Positions 9,823-21,877 of a DNA stretch of 64,000 nucleotides are shown here, one piece after another. The position numbers were made by a program, and so were the translations under genes. Under the pieces are notes generated by a model. The model made no database searches. It saw nothing but the letters and a program-made list of their open reading frames with translations, and had not been told where the DNA came from. The stretch is from Plasmopara viticola (lineage: Eukaryota > Oomycota > Peronosporomycetes > Peronosporales > Peronosporaceae): contig MBPM02000010.1 of assembly GCA_001695595.3 (NCBI GenBank), positions 1,054,001-1,118,000 of the forward strand. Direction: 5' to 3'. Positions within the stretch are counted from its first letter, which is position 1. Every line of letters begins with the position of its first letter.

Positions 9823-10137
9823 CGCACCGATGCTGTGCCTCTAGTGGTTTAGAGCTCGAACCGGGGCCGAAAGGTAGCTGATTCAATACCCATAGGATCA
9901 GGATAAGGCAACCGAACATAGATCACTGAGTGGACTAGCTTTCACACCCAAAGGTGTTATTACCCAACCAAGTCGCACTCAAATGGGTAAGTAGCAGTCA
10001 GGTGGGCTGGAAGCCCCACTAACCAAAGAAGCCTCATGATGTAATGACGGGTAAAGAACTTGGTTTCAAATGGGTCGGATAGGGACCAGCGTTACGCGCT
10101 AGAGATGGCATGTAAGTTTTGGTTGCTTAAAACTCTC
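9823..10137 (+). repeat. diverged tRNA-derived SINE, second copy
   Basis: Collinear with 9019-9340. Shared blocks include TCAATACCCATA(A/G)GATC, TAGATCACTGAGT, GCCCCACTAACCAAA and TGTAATGACGGGTA. The B-box equivalent is GATTCAATACC, mutated from the consensus. Possible flanking duplications (TAGATGCTTAT and CAGACGCTGAT) are imperfect. It is older than the copy at 9019. Confidence 0.7.
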
Positions 10138-11335
10138 CAGACGCTGATAAACTTCGTTTGCCCGCAACCGAATGTGTTATCTTCAAGCCTTTTTTAAGCA
10201 GACGTCAGCTGATTAACAACCTCCCCCAAGGACTTTCATCAAATTTAAAAAAAATTCTACGCGCAGTTTAATGAGCTAAAGCGCTATATTACAATGGCAG
10301 CTCATACTGAGACATATCGGTGTGATCTCCAAGTGATAGCACACTATGTCCAAACACTTTGCAGCTGTTCAAACATTTCAAGCGGCCGTAAATAAGCGCT
10401 TATCAAATGCGCTTTGCATACTCAGAGCCACTATCGCAGGCTTATTAGCAGGCTTGGATTTGTTTCAGACCAAAAAAAGTGTCTTCTTCATACCTCTAGT
10501 ATCATACACGTTGGCCGCTTTATGTCACGGCCACTAAAGCGAATCCACACACTCTAACTCTTTCTTTTTCCTTCAAACTGATATGAGAATGCTCTCTATG
10601 GTTTCGTCGGCGTTGAAGCCAAGATCGATGGCTAAGGCCCCAAAACTTTGGCTCGGAAAGTCCTGACCACCACACCTGCGTTACTTGGGTATGTCTGGCT
10701 CTGTTAATTTTCGGCTCAAAAGCTGAGCTACAAACGCCTTTTTACTCAAGAATATGCAACCCGAGAAAGGCCCAAGGAACATGATCTTGTTTTGCCAGTC
10801 GTAAAGCTACCAGACGTAGCATTGTAGACGCCACCGAGGACTTTTCCTCCCTGTTGATAGACATTTATCTTATAAGGTCGTGTCTAGCATCTGCATTCCC
10901 GACAAAATCATAGAATCTACAACTAGATCTCCTACCGCTGTCACAAACATGACAACATCGTTCCGTCTTTTTAATGCTATTACCCTTTGTCCAAAGCACA
11001 CTACCAATCAACTTAAGACAAAAAGTTACTAAAAGTGGCTGGTATGCCCCATTTAAAGCTTTTCGTATGTCACTTCTGTGATCTTGTGCACGTGTCAGAA
11101 TATACAGATACTGACACTTCATCAGAATCTGCATATTTTTGACATGGCATTTGCTTCCTTTGGTGGACCACACTTTTGGAGCTGATAGCCTGAAATGAGT
11201 TCTACGCAACACCAGCCAACTTTACCACGGTCATTGTCGATACTTGTATTAGCAAAAGTAGATTGGATGCCTCATGATTGAAGATCGAAAATCCATTGAT
11301 GCTAAATAGCAAAGTAAATGGAAATAAAATATATG
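10138..11335. other. intergenic, nothing recognised
   Basis: Short ORFs on both strands lack protein-like composition. No repeats or RNA genes were identified. The 3' part contains the untranslated region of the GH5-type gene on the minus strand. Confidence 0.5.
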
Positions 11336-13037
11336 CTAAAGCTTCAGCATATAAATGATGGGAAGAGCAGCTAGGACGGCAATGCCCTTAGAGATGGCAG
11401 GTGATGCTGGGGCAGATGAAAAATCGTTGAATTTCTGGGCATCACATGCGTCACAGAGAAGAGTCGCTCCATTTGCAGCATCAGCAAGAGCAGTTTCGTT
11501 GGCAGCACAGATAGCACATGAGTTTCCAACGCAATTGTAAAGGCATGTGCAGTCGCCATTAAAACAGCCAGCATTGGACCCATCACCACAATCGACTTCA
11601 TCACATTCCGTGCCTGCACAATACTTTCCAGTCGCATCGTCATCGCATGCACACGTGCTGTTTCTTAAGCACGTGCCCATGTCACTGCACGCCGTAGTGT
11701 CTCCCTTGGTACAAATCTCGCACTGGGGTCCACTCCATCCAGAATAGCAAATGCACTTCCCACCTTCACATCCCCCATTTCCAGCACAACGTTTTGAGCA
11801 CTTGGCAATGATAGCAACAATCTCATCGACGTTTGTTGTGGGTAGTGACTCAAGTAAAGCCACACGCTCATCAATAGGAGTGACCCAATCGTCCTTTACA
11901 AAACCACCCGTGTCAGCGGATTGAGGATTAAAAGCCCAGTAGAAAGATCCAATCGACTTTTCCTCCAGATAAGTCGCCACGGCATTGGCCCACTTTTTGT
12001 CAGTACCTTTCATCTGAGCACCCCAAGACCCCACAACCACAGCTTGGCCAGTCCCCTTTGGTACAAATCCAAAATACTCGTCCCAAAGCTCGGGCATGTT
12101 CTCAGGAAAGCTCGAGTCGCTCCACCATGGCGATTTGTAGTCCACACCGGGAGATATCAAGTGTGGACTATATACGAGTCTCTCCATGTTGCTCAATTTC
12201 ACCGGATACTCCTTTGCTCCCTGCAGCGAGCCCCCTGCTTGGCCCCATTTCATACTCACCCCCTTAATGTTGGTTTGGACTCCTTGCACGAAAATCAAGA
12301 GTCTCGGACACTTCTTTAATACTGCGTTGCCAATCTTAGCTGCCTGCAAATTCCAATCCGTGTCTTCATCTCCTTTTCCCCATGTCGCTTTTCCCTTCGG
12401 TTCGTTCTTAATGTCCATTGCAAACACGTTCCAAGCACCGGGATCATTACAGTATCGTGTTGCAAGCTTCTGTAGAGCCGGTGTGATGTCACTGGGAACG
12501 GCAATGTCGGGAAAATCCGGCTCCGACGCTTCAATGCGATGGCTATCAAACATGATGAGGAGGTTGCGGTCACGAGCCTCCCTCACAATGACGTCTAGCA
12601 CTTCAAGATACGTCAAACCGGCCAATGACGCTGTCCCTCCTGTCTGCGTACTTTGGACAGTCGGGTCGTCCATCACTGAGTCCATGGCCAATGGCAGACG
12701 CAATGCATTTATGTCGTACGTGGCAAAGAGGTCCAACGCATCGCTTATAGTGGTCGCAGATGGCCATAAACCTTGCACTACAAGCTCAATACTTTCTACA
12801 GAGTAAAAAAGGATCCAAAATATTAACAAGAATTTGGATAGAACAATAAAACGTGGGTACAAGTAGTCGAAACGCACCAGCACCGAACCAATTGATGCCT
12901 TTGACATGAAATGTCTTGTTGTCAGCTTTGATTTGTCCATCGACGGAGCGAAAGTCGATAAAGCTGCTGCCTGCACTACAGCAGGAGATAGTTGTAGCCA
13001 CGGCCACAAGGCTGAGGCGGCGGCACGCGAGCTTCAT
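11336..13037 (-). CDS. secreted GH5-type (cellulase-like) protein, EGF repeats, likely GPI anchor
   Basis: Two exons: 13037-12878 and 12795-11336. The 82-bp intron (GTGCGT...TGTAG) splits a Glu codon and restores GINWFGAES, the classic GH5 start block, giving 539 residues. Residues 1-22 form a signal peptide. The GH5 barrel covers about 30-385. It has ALRLP, the acid/base Glu in NEP (E185), H265 and the late FYWAFNP...DTGG block. Two expected residues are changed. The strand-7 nucleophile motif GEFG reads GSWG (S310), and the HxY motif reads HLI (I267). Two or three Cys-rich EGF-like modules (about 400-500) and a hydrophobic C-terminus follow, consistent with GPI anchoring at the cell surface. 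It could be a catalytically dead glucan-binding protein. Confidence 0.9.
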
Positions 13038-13751
13038 GTATGGGGGTTTTGCACTGGACGGTTGGGCGTTGTTACATGTATTACCGTAGGTCAAAGACAG
13101 TAAGTACGATTCATGCACCAAATCAAGTATCGCACTGGCTAGTTGATTCTGGCTGCCAAGGCGCAATTCATTGCGGATTCAATTCGGATTATACCAACGA
13201 TGAATTGACCCAAAATTATGGCAATCTATCAAAGGGAATTACCTGCCTTATTAATGCGAAAATACAGTCAATCAAGGCTGTTTAGGTATATGAGCAATAA
13301 AAGTTCTGTAAATTAGACACATGCGTCCCATTTGGGGTAAACTTCGGGATTCAGTTGATGACGAACGTCGTTGATCCCTATCTCACTTTTGTGCCAAAAA
13401 CAACGAGGACCTGTGCATGTGGTTGATAAAGTGGACTACAAGCATCCAAGCTCACGCACCTAATGCGCTTTAATTTTATCGTTCATTAAGAATGGTTGTG
13501 ATATTTTGAAGTACTTGCTCGGAATTCCAGCATCAATCAATCCCTAATGGTTTTGTGAAAAACTTTGTATCTGAGCGATCTTCATATCTAGCCGAAAAAA
13601 AAGTTTGGGATGGCGCAAGAGATGCATGAGAACAAAGGTGATTTACATGGGATGCATGGATGCTTCGCAAGAAAAGTCATTACAAATAATTATAGGGAGC
13701 GCCTAAAGCTACACCCCCCCTACACGCCCCTCTTTATGCTGGCCAATTAAA
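13038..13751. other. upstream region of the GH5-type gene, nothing else recognised
   Basis: This should hold the GH5-type promoter on the minus strand. No further gene or repeat is supported. Confidence 0.45.
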
Positions 13752-14989
<1,238 letters not shown>

Positions 14990-16104
14990 AGGGTTTTGTC
15001 TGCTACTCAAAAGGAGAATGGAATCGCAGAAAGAACAGTGGCGTAAAGCCAAATGATAACACACTATTAATTCGTTGGTCTTACATAAATTCGTTTGCCT
15101 TCATTTGTCTGCAGTCAAAATCTTCTCTGTCGCCCAACCTTCGAGGGTCCTGTGTGATATACTTGATTGCAAACGAGAAGAGTCTAGGAGCATGTGGAGG
15201 GCGTGAAATTTGTGGAAAAATTAATTTGCGCTTGGAGCTGGAATAAAAGAACCCAATAGTTGCATAACTTTTACGGCATTTGTGAAAAAGCGGTGGCTGC
15301 AGATATGAAGCTGTACCTTGATTAGTCAGCATAAAGAGGGGGGTGTACCTCTAGGCAAGGGGAAGTGTAGCTATCGGCGCTCCCTAATTAGATTGCGAAC
15401 CGACTGTTGTATGCAAACAAAATGATTGTTCGTAATTTGGTCGAGCTGATTATGCAAACATTGAGAACATCTTGACAACAGCAGTCAAAGGTCAATAATT
15501 TACAATTGCAAAGGCACCATTCGAGCGAAAGCAATACAATCTTACTTTCGCAATTTAGAAGAGCGCTGCCAGACGCAGTCATTCATCGACAACTTTGCTA
15601 CGTATCTTTAAAGTGTGAGTGCCCGAGAGGCTTCAAATGAAGTCTTGGCTACTGAAGTGTTAGCCGACATGGCTGTAGCCTCTCATGATTCATTCAAAGC
15701 GTACTGGTCGGACATCGCAAACTCTACACGCAAAGAGATCAAAGTATTTCTTATTTCCTAATACCTGACGATGTATTGTATGAAAGTGCGCTTACATTTT
15801 CTACAAGGAACAGTGCGCGAGGAATAACGGATCGCATCAAATATTGGAAACATAAAACCAAAGATGCTCGCTTCTGGAAGATGCAATTTAGCCAAAGAAT
15901 TTCTGATTGATGCATTGCGTTGTTAGTATCACAAAGAAGTTTTACTTGCAATGTGCGAGTGATTTTACTAGCGTCAGTATCTCCCGTTTCTCGTCATAGA
16001 TGGGTGTCACTATCAATGGTTTATTGAGTGGCACATTGTTCTGATGCTGTCACCGAGAGGAGTTTGATATGACTTTAATGACAGTTCTAGATGATAAAAA
16101 TTAT
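14990..16104. other. intergenic, nothing recognised
   Basis: Only short, non-conserved-looking ORFs on both strands. Confidence 0.5.
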
Positions 16105-16115
16105 GATAATAGAGT

Positions 16116-16439
16116 ATTGTATTGTATTGCGTTATCGCGTTGCCAAGTTATGCACGTGCTAGGCTCAGTCTGGCTAGTCCACGGCATAGAGTGGTGTCCG
16201 CATACGTCGGGTCTCGTTCGGCGGGCAGTGCAGCCAGCACCGAGGTCGTGAGGGTCTTCCATTATTTTGCTTAGCTCTGCCTTGGTAAGAGCCCAGGTGG
16301 CGCCCGGTGCTGGGGACCGTCGCGTCGAGGGTGAGACTCGTTAGAGACCTGCAGATGCCCGGAAGCACCTGCCCGAAGCGCGCGAGCATTTAGCCCCCGC
16401 GCTTGGAAGTAGGGCGTCACCCCACCCTTTTCCAAGCGT
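16116..16439 (-). repeat. 324-bp SINE-like element (copy 2, uninterrupted)
   Basis: An uninterrupted copy of the element that hosts the copia insertion, in the opposite orientation. It is flanked by an exact 11-bp direct repeat, GATAATAGAGT, at 16105-16115 and 16440-16450. On the minus strand it ends in an AATAC-type tail. It supplies the empty site for the copia insertion at its GCGTCACCCC-proximal end. It lies 3' of family X copy C, as copy 1 lies 3' of copy A. Confidence 0.8.
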
Positions 16440-16772
16440 GATAATAGAGTGGTAGTAGAAATAGAAACAAAAATAAAAAGTTGAAAATTCGGTTGTGAAA
16501 TCTTCTATCACGGTCAGTATCGAGGCGAACGCGTGTTATCCACTTTCCGCGCAATGCATCACAATGGATCTCAGCAACAGAAGAATTGCGCTAATGCAAT
16601 GGAGGGTGTGTAACATTTGCTGTGGCACAGCTAATTTATGCTGAAGTAGAGAGTGCACAATGGCTCCGCTTCAAGGCAATTGCATTCGTATGCCAAGGTC
16701 GTTTAAAGCGATATAGTCATAAAATGGGTAGCTCAGTATACCATGAATTGTGAGATCACGACGCATCTTCTG

Positions 16773-17325
16773 TCAAAGGCCACGGATCACTTCATTCATC
16801 ACGGTACGTAGACCGACGACGACGGTTGCAGTTATACCAGTTGGAAGAGCTTGGTTCGCAGAGATTGACAAGATTCGGCGCATGTCGAAGGTGACATTGA
16901 CAGCAGCACCAACAGCGTTGTGTCGAAGCGTACCACTCGCTGTTGGTTTTACTGTTGGAGTTGGACGGTCGTACCGTCGTAGAGAGCATATCGAATTTGA
17001 GTGCCAGGGGCACTAATTTTCAACAGCAACACATAGTGGAAGCCAGCATAGCCGGTCCACCATCTAGCAGCATCACAGTACTTCCATGCACTACTGTTGG
17101 AAGATCGACAATCGAAATGCCTCCATGGTTGAGGTCGAGAAATCGAAGCGCGATCCGCAGTTCTTCACCATCCCCGACGTACTCATTAAATGCATTTATG
17201 GAAACTCCCCCACAAACAACGTACGGACCGATTTCGTCATCTTTGGCAAAATAACTCGCAATCTCATCAAGCTTCAGCGCATCCATGACGCCGCAAATTT
17301 TACCGGCGAATTTCGAAGTCGTCAT
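16773..17325 (-). pseudogene. family X copy C with an internal deletion
   Basis: It begins MTTSKFAGKICGVMDALKLD at 17325 and keeps the DPYVV-like (GPYVV) and LRIALRFLDL blocks. From the VHGST block it jumps directly to sequence equivalent to the RWWCGY region. This removes the KEADATFGP and EVGRSQS motifs, a loss of roughly 240 bp compared with intact copies. The remaining 3' part runs in other frames to a TGA at 16775-16773. Loss of both motif regions means no function as a family X protein. Confidence 0.85.
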
Positions 17326-17638
17326 GCTTGCTGCAATAGTTGATCTTAGCCGTATATTTCGCTGGAAGAACAGTGGAAATCTCCGTTGCAGTGTGCGCTC
17401 ACTTTTCTCTTTCTTGTCTTTTTTCGAAATGGGAAAGGGAACAAGGAGAAGAAAGATTGAATTTCTTCGCCCGCGCATTGTCCGCTCACCCTTTTGCTGT
17501 AAACCAGTTGACACGACTGCGTAGCTTGCAATGTGTGCATGGACGGTAACACTTGCCATCGTGATCTTTGATGCAAACATTGTTTATTCCAGCGCGATAT
17601 ACCTCGTGGCACGGCCAAGATGAACTGTTGCAGCAAGC
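17326..17638. repeat. inverted 5' flanks between divergent copies C and D
   Basis: Copies C (minus) and D (plus) start 313 bp apart, and their upstream sequences are partly inverted repeats of one another. The GCTTGCTGCAA(T/C)AGTT and GCTGGA(A) blocks occur on opposite strands at 17325-17370 and 17600-17640. The region would be a bidirectional promoter if either gene were active. Confidence 0.6.
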
Positions 17639-18413
17639 ATGACGACTTTGAAAACCGCCGGTGAAATTCGCGGTGTCATGGATGCACTGAAGTTTGCCGT
17701 GGTTGCAAGCTATTTCGACAAAGATGACGACGAAATCGACCCGTACGTCGTTTTTGAAAAAGTTCCCGTCAATGCATTCAATGAGTACGTGAAGGACTGT
17801 GGATTGCGCTTCGATTTCTCGCCCTCTATGATAGGCGTATCGTGGTAGTCGACTTGCCAACGAGTGTGCATCAGAGTACTGAGGCAGAATGTACGAGCAA
17901 TTTTCTCCGTGCGCCAGGAAATGAAGACGAGATCGCAAAACATGGCTCAATGACCGCGAGAAGAGCTGCCAATCCAAAGACGGAGGCCGATGCGACATTT
18001 GGTCCGAAGACGTCTACGCCCAACCAAAGACTGCCACCGGCACCTCGTACCATTGCTGATTGGGTAACACAGGTAGTGGAGGTTGGGAGATCTCAATCTT
18101 GGGCAAGTCTGAGAGATGCTGCCAGTTGGTGGTGCGGCTATGCGGGGACCCAGTATGTGTTGCTATTTAACATTAGTGCCCCTGGCACTCAGATCCAATA
18201 TGCTCTGTATGACAGTACGACCCGTCCGAAACAATAAGACTAAAAGCGAGCGGAACGTTTCGACACGACGCTGCTGAAGCTGCTGTCAACGTCACCTTCG
18301 ACATGCGCCGAATCTTGTCATACCCTGCGAACCAAGCTCTCCCAACTGGTGTGGATGCAACCGCCATTGTCGATCTACGTACCGTGATGAACCTAGTGAT
18401 AGATAGCCTTTGA
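17639..18413 (+). pseudogene. family X copy D, two frameshifts
   Basis: It starts MTTLKTAGEIRGVMDALKF. The frame is lost near 17800 (ends SMIGVSW) and resumes with IVVDLPTSVHQSTEAE. It reads through SMTARRAANPKTEADATFGP and EVGRSQSWASL, then shifts again after DSTTRP, with the tail (MRRILSYPANQALPTG) in a third frame. It ends TGA at 18411-18413. The core motifs are intact but the reading frame is not. Confidence 0.85.
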
Positions 18414-18494
18414 TAGAAGATGCATCGTGATCTTGTCGCTTTAAATATACTGAATTACCTGTCCAGATACCAATTCTCCACAAAGCTCGTTTGC

Positions 18495-18562
18495 CATTTG
18501 AACTCGCTCAGTAACTCGAGCACCTTGTAAAAATTCGTGCTTGACGTCTAATCCACCTTTGC
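18495..18562 (-). pseudogene. short remnant of the PH-like gene beside copy D
   Basis: AACTCGAGCACCTTGTAAAA and the following GACGTCTAATCC...GCGATG align with 58485-58545 inside the intact PH-like gene, same strand. About 70 bp survive. It sits tail-to-tail with copy D, as in the other pairs. Confidence 0.6.
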
Positions 18563-18902
18563 GATGTGCACCAAAAAGTCTGCATCAAAGCACACGATGA
18601 CAATTGTTGCTGTCCAATCCATAGAAGGCATGAAGCGCTGAATTGCACACATTGCAAACCACGCAGCCGCGTCAACTGGAGAGCCCATGTTTCCTGTCCC
18701 TGTGTATACGCTCGATATCAAGTTATGCACACAGTAAGCGGACGAAGAAAAACAAATTTCTTCCCTTTTTTTTGGTTTCCTTTCTCATTTCAGGAAAAAG
18801 ACAAGAAAGTGATTAGGAGGCGCACGCTCCGACGAAGATTTGCATTGTTCTACCAGCGGAATATACAACGTGGTACGGCCGAGATCAATTGTTGCAGCAA
18901 GC
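18563..18902 (+). promoter_or_regulatory. duplicated 5' region of family X copy E
   Basis: Collinear with the reverse complement of 6127-6470 and with 41860-42155. It includes TCAAAGCACACGATG, CATTGCAAACCACGCA and the purine-rich segment before the gene. Its preservation in copies A, B, E and F marks it as the probable promoter and 5' leader. No core promoter element was identified with confidence. Confidence 0.5.
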
Positions 18903-19694
18903 ATGACGACTTTAAAAACCGCCAATGAAATTCGCGGTGTCATGGATGCGTTGAAGGTTGACGTGATTACAAGTTACTTCGACAAAGATGACGAAGAAAT
19001 CGACCCGTACGTCGTTTGTGAAGAAGTTTCCGTTGATGCATTCAATGAGTACGTTGGGGACGGTGAAGGACTGCGGATTGCGCTTCGATTTCTCGACCTC
19101 AACAATGGGCGTATCTCGATTGTCGACCTTTCAACCAAAGTGCATGAGAGTACTGCGGTAGAATTTACGAAAAAATTCTTCCGTGCGACAGGAAATGAAG
19201 ACGAGGTTGCAGGTGGTGGCTCAATGACCGCGAGAAGAGCTGCCAACCCAAACAAGGAGGCCGATGCGACATTTGGTCCGATGGGATCTACGCCCCACCA
19301 AACACCGCCACCGGCACCTCGTACCATTGCCGATTGGGTGACACTGGCAGTGGAGGTCGGGAGATCTCAATCTTGGGCAAGTTTGAGAGATGCTGCTAGG
19401 TGGTGGTGCGGATATACTGGGATCCAGTATGTGTTGCTACTGAAAATCAGTGCCCCTGGCACTCAGCTTCGATATGCTCTTTACGACAGTACGAACCGTT
19501 TGACTCCAACAATAAAACCAAAAGCGGACGGAACGTTTCGACACAACGCTGCTGGCGCTGCTGTCAATGTCACCTTCGACATGCGCCGAATCTTGTCAAT
19601 CCCTGCGAACGAAGCTCTTCCAACTGGTGTGAATGCAACCGCCGTTGTCGATCTCCGAACAGTGATGAATCAAGTAATCCGTAGCCTTGGATAG
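18903..19694 (+). CDS. family X protein, intact copy E (PD-(D/E)XK/Uma2-like fold suggested)
   Basis: 263 residues from MTTLKTANEIRGVMDAL, the start shared by siblings (an upstream open frame to 18840 lacks an ATG). A helical N-terminus with DPYVV at 34-38 leads into a strand pair GRISIVDL (69-76). It is followed by KEADATFGP (118-126), a proline-rich loop, WVTLAVEVGRSQSW (145-158), RDAARWWCG and the strand QYVLLLKI (175-182). The order acidic-D-A-T-F, then hydrophobic-E-V-G-x-S-x-S, then WW, then strand resembles fungal and bacterial Uma2-like PD-(D/E)XK nuclease-fold proteins. The expected catalytic Lys is not evident. No signal peptide or membrane segment is seen. It lies head-to-tail behind copy D and convergent with a PH-like remnant at 20035. 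Confidence 0.85.
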   Translation: MTTLKTANEIRGVMDALKVDVITSYFDKDDEEIDPYVVCEEVSVDAFNEYVGDGEGLRIALRFLDLNNGRISIVDLSTKVHESTAVEFTKKFFRATGNEDEVAGGGSMTARRAANPNKEADATFGPMGSTPHQTPPPAPRTIADWVTLAVEVGRSQSWASLRDAARWWCGYTGIQYVLLLKISAPGTQLRYALYDSTNRLTPTIKPKADGTFRHNAAGAAVNVTFDMRRILSIPANEALPTGVNATAVVDLRTVMNQVIRSLG

Positions 19695-20034
19695 TAGATG
19701 GGTCGTGGTCTCACAATTTATGGTAAACTGAGCTATACGGTATATGACTACATTGCTTTTAACGACCTAAGACTACAAATATACTTGTTCCACCAAAAAG
19801 ATAAGCAGTTATACGACACACCGTGCATCGATTTAATATGAGTCTACTATTGATGAGATCCGGTGGACTGCATCGCGAAGATATGTCACCACCAAATTTC
19901 CCTACCAAAATGTTATTAGTATTATTATAGAGTAACATTAGATGTATCATTCTTTTTTTGTCGACACCCAGATTGCTACATTCCAGACAGATAGACGGGA
20001 GATAAGCTATTAAAAGTCACTTGGCGATGGCGTA
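19695..20034. other. 3' flank of copy E
   Basis: It starts with the family 3' block (TTTATGGTA...ACTGAGCTA). Towards 20010 it becomes similar to the 3' flank of the PH-like gene (AAAAGTCACTTGGCGATG, compare 43320). No gene was seen. Confidence 0.5.
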
Positions 20035-20110
20035 TCATAAAGCGCTAAGGGCGAATTGATTGCTGGTCGATCGAAAACACAAGAAGAAAGATTTTTGGAT
20101 GACGCCACGA
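20035..20110 (-). pseudogene. 3'-end remnant of the PH-like gene beside copy E
   Basis: CATTACTATCGTGGCGTCAT followed by CCAAAAATCTTTC on the minus strand matches the HCYRDVIQKSFS-coding end of the intact gene (58247-58330), including the adjacent CGATCGACCAGCAATCAATT. Only the last 25 or so codons remain. It is convergent with copy E. Confidence 0.65.
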
Positions 20111-20923
20111 TAGTAATGAGGGCTCGAAAATTACCAGCACTTTCTTAAACTTGTAGGCAAAGTAAAGGTTCGCGTCGCTATTCCCTTTGGGACTGACATG
20201 GATCATGTAAAAGTTTCTACCGTTGCCAAAAATAGCGACTGTTAGATTGCGCAATACACATATTTCCATTTCAACTGGACCGATCTACTGCCAACAATTC
20301 TATAGTACTTACCGAACAATGACTGCCTATTTAATTTAAGGTATAACGAATTGTCTGTGGCTGTATGAGCGGCTGAAAATGCCTCTCACATCGTCGCTGC
20401 ATCTACATATAAGGGCTGTGTACAAGGCTGGCCTCGTTCATATACACAATAGCTTTGATTTGTCCGAAGAGTGGCACTTAAGTAATATAGACTGGCAACG
20501 CTCTTCTTTTATAAATACAATAATGATGTTGGCACTTGCCCTTGCTAGTAAACAATAACGCATAAATGCTGGTGATGCTCAGAGCTTACCTAAAGAAGCA
20601 TTGCTTTAACTTGCACCCAGGCCACGGAACACCCAGGCGAAGTTGATCGCGAGTACGTGTGCAGCCTTTGCCTGGTCAGAGATTGAAAACGTGGCCTAGT
20701 CTTAAGATATCGAAGTGTCCAATTATAAAGATGAGATATGTAACAAATTTGAGTCGAGTTTTGGTCTTTCTGACAACGAACATGTCGAATTTATTGTTCC
20801 ATTAAGCTTTTTTGGCGCATATACCCAAACTAGAGTTATTTAATCACGAAGGTATGATTGTAGTGTTGCTTTTGTATATAAATGTGTGACTATTAGTCTG
20901 GCATTACTCATATAAAGATACTT
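20111..20923. other. intergenic, nothing recognised
   Basis: Only short ORFs; the last part should contain the LpxC promoter. Confidence 0.5.
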
Positions 20924-20938
20924 GTGCAACCAAACACC

Positions 20939-21877
20939 ATGAGCCGGTGGCAGCGCACACTAAAGAAACCGCTGCGCTTTGTGGGTGTGGGTCTCCACTC
21001 CGGTAAAGAAGTGGCGATTTGCGTTCGACCTGCGCCAAAAGATGCTGGTATTGTCTTTCGTACTGGTGTTTCAACCTCCATTCCTGCTCTCATTGCGAAC
21101 GTTGATGCTCACAGAAGCCAATTGTGCACTCAATTGACAGCCAACAATGCACTTGTGTCAACTACCGAACACTTGATGGCCGCATTGGTGGCGTCTCAAA
21201 TCAATAACGCTTACATTGATTTTGAAAATGCTATGCAAGCGTCCAGCTGTGAGCTGCCGGCCCTGGATGGCAGCAGTCTCAAGTACGTGAGAGCCATTCG
21301 TCAAGTGGGTACACAGGAGCAAGAGGGTGCCGTACTAAAATACTTGCGGGTCAAACGTCCAGTGCAAGTTCTTATGGAGGAAAAGGCAGCGTGGCTCCTT
21401 CCGCTCCCAGAGGACTTGAGCGCGTCTCCTTCATGCTTACACCCTCCAACGCTGCAGATGTCAGTGCAAGTAAACTTTGCACATAAACACTTGGGTACGA
21501 CGTACTGTCGCTTCTCGTTAGGGTCTGATTCGAAGTTGACTCTTGCTGCTTTTCACCGCGAGATTGCATCGGCCAGAACCTTTGCGTTTGAAAACGAGAT
21601 TGAGTGGATGCGAGGAAATGGCTTGGCACGCGGTGGCACACTTGACAACGCCGTTGTCTTTGCTAGTGACGGACGAGCTACCATTTTAAACAAGGAAGGA
21701 TTGCGATTTCCCGACGAATGGACGCGTCATAAAATGCTGGATTGCATTGGCGACATTGGTCTCGCAGGTCTGCCGCTGCACGGATACTTTTTTGCAACAA
21801 GTCCGGGCCACGCGTTGACCCACGAATTGCTTCGCGAGTTGTTTAAATGCTCCGAGAATTTTGTAATCACGTCATGA
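20939..21877 (+). CDS. LpxC: UDP-3-O-acyl-N-acetylglucosamine deacetylase (LpxC homologue)
   Basis: 312 residues from the ATG at 20939 (ACACCATGAGC context); an in-frame ATG at 20924 would add five residues. Hallmarks are GVGLHSGK near the start, STTEHLMAAL with the first zinc His, ELPALDGSS, and SARTFAFENEIEWM. RFPDEWTRHKMLDCIGDI carries the second His and the Asp zinc ligands. GHALTHELL carries the late catalytic His. Length matches bacterial LpxC (about 305). In bacteria it deacetylates the acylated UDP-GlcNAc lipid A precursor. Plants also have mitochondrial versions, and the basic N-terminus (SRWQRTLKKPLR) allows organelle targeting here, though this is unproven. The ORF has no intron and no missing ligand, so activity is plausible. 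Confidence 0.93.
   Translation: MSRWQRTLKKPLRFVGVGLHSGKEVAICVRPAPKDAGIVFRTGVSTSIPALIANVDAHRSQLCTQLTANNALVSTTEHLMAALVASQINNAYIDFENAMQASSCELPALDGSSLKYVRAIRQVGTQEQEGAVLKYLRVKRPVQVLMEEKAAWLLPLPEDLSASPSCLHPPTLQMSVQVNFAHKHLGTTYCRFSLGSDSKLTLAAFHREIASARTFAFENEIEWMRGNGLARGGTLDNAVVFASDGRATILNKEGLRFPDEWTRHKMLDCIGDIGLAGLPLHGYFFATSPGHALTHELLRELFKCSENFVITS

Noticed and set aside
10865..11212. 115-codon minus-strand ORF downstream of the GH5-type gene
   Set aside because: No family resemblance, unusual composition and no supporting neighbours.
12186..12806. 206-codon plus-strand ORF
   Set aside because: It is antisense to the GH5-type exon, which has clear family motifs. Composition is that of a shadow frame.
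17486..17998. 170-codon minus-strand ORF
   Set aside because: It is the antisense of family X copy D and its promoter.
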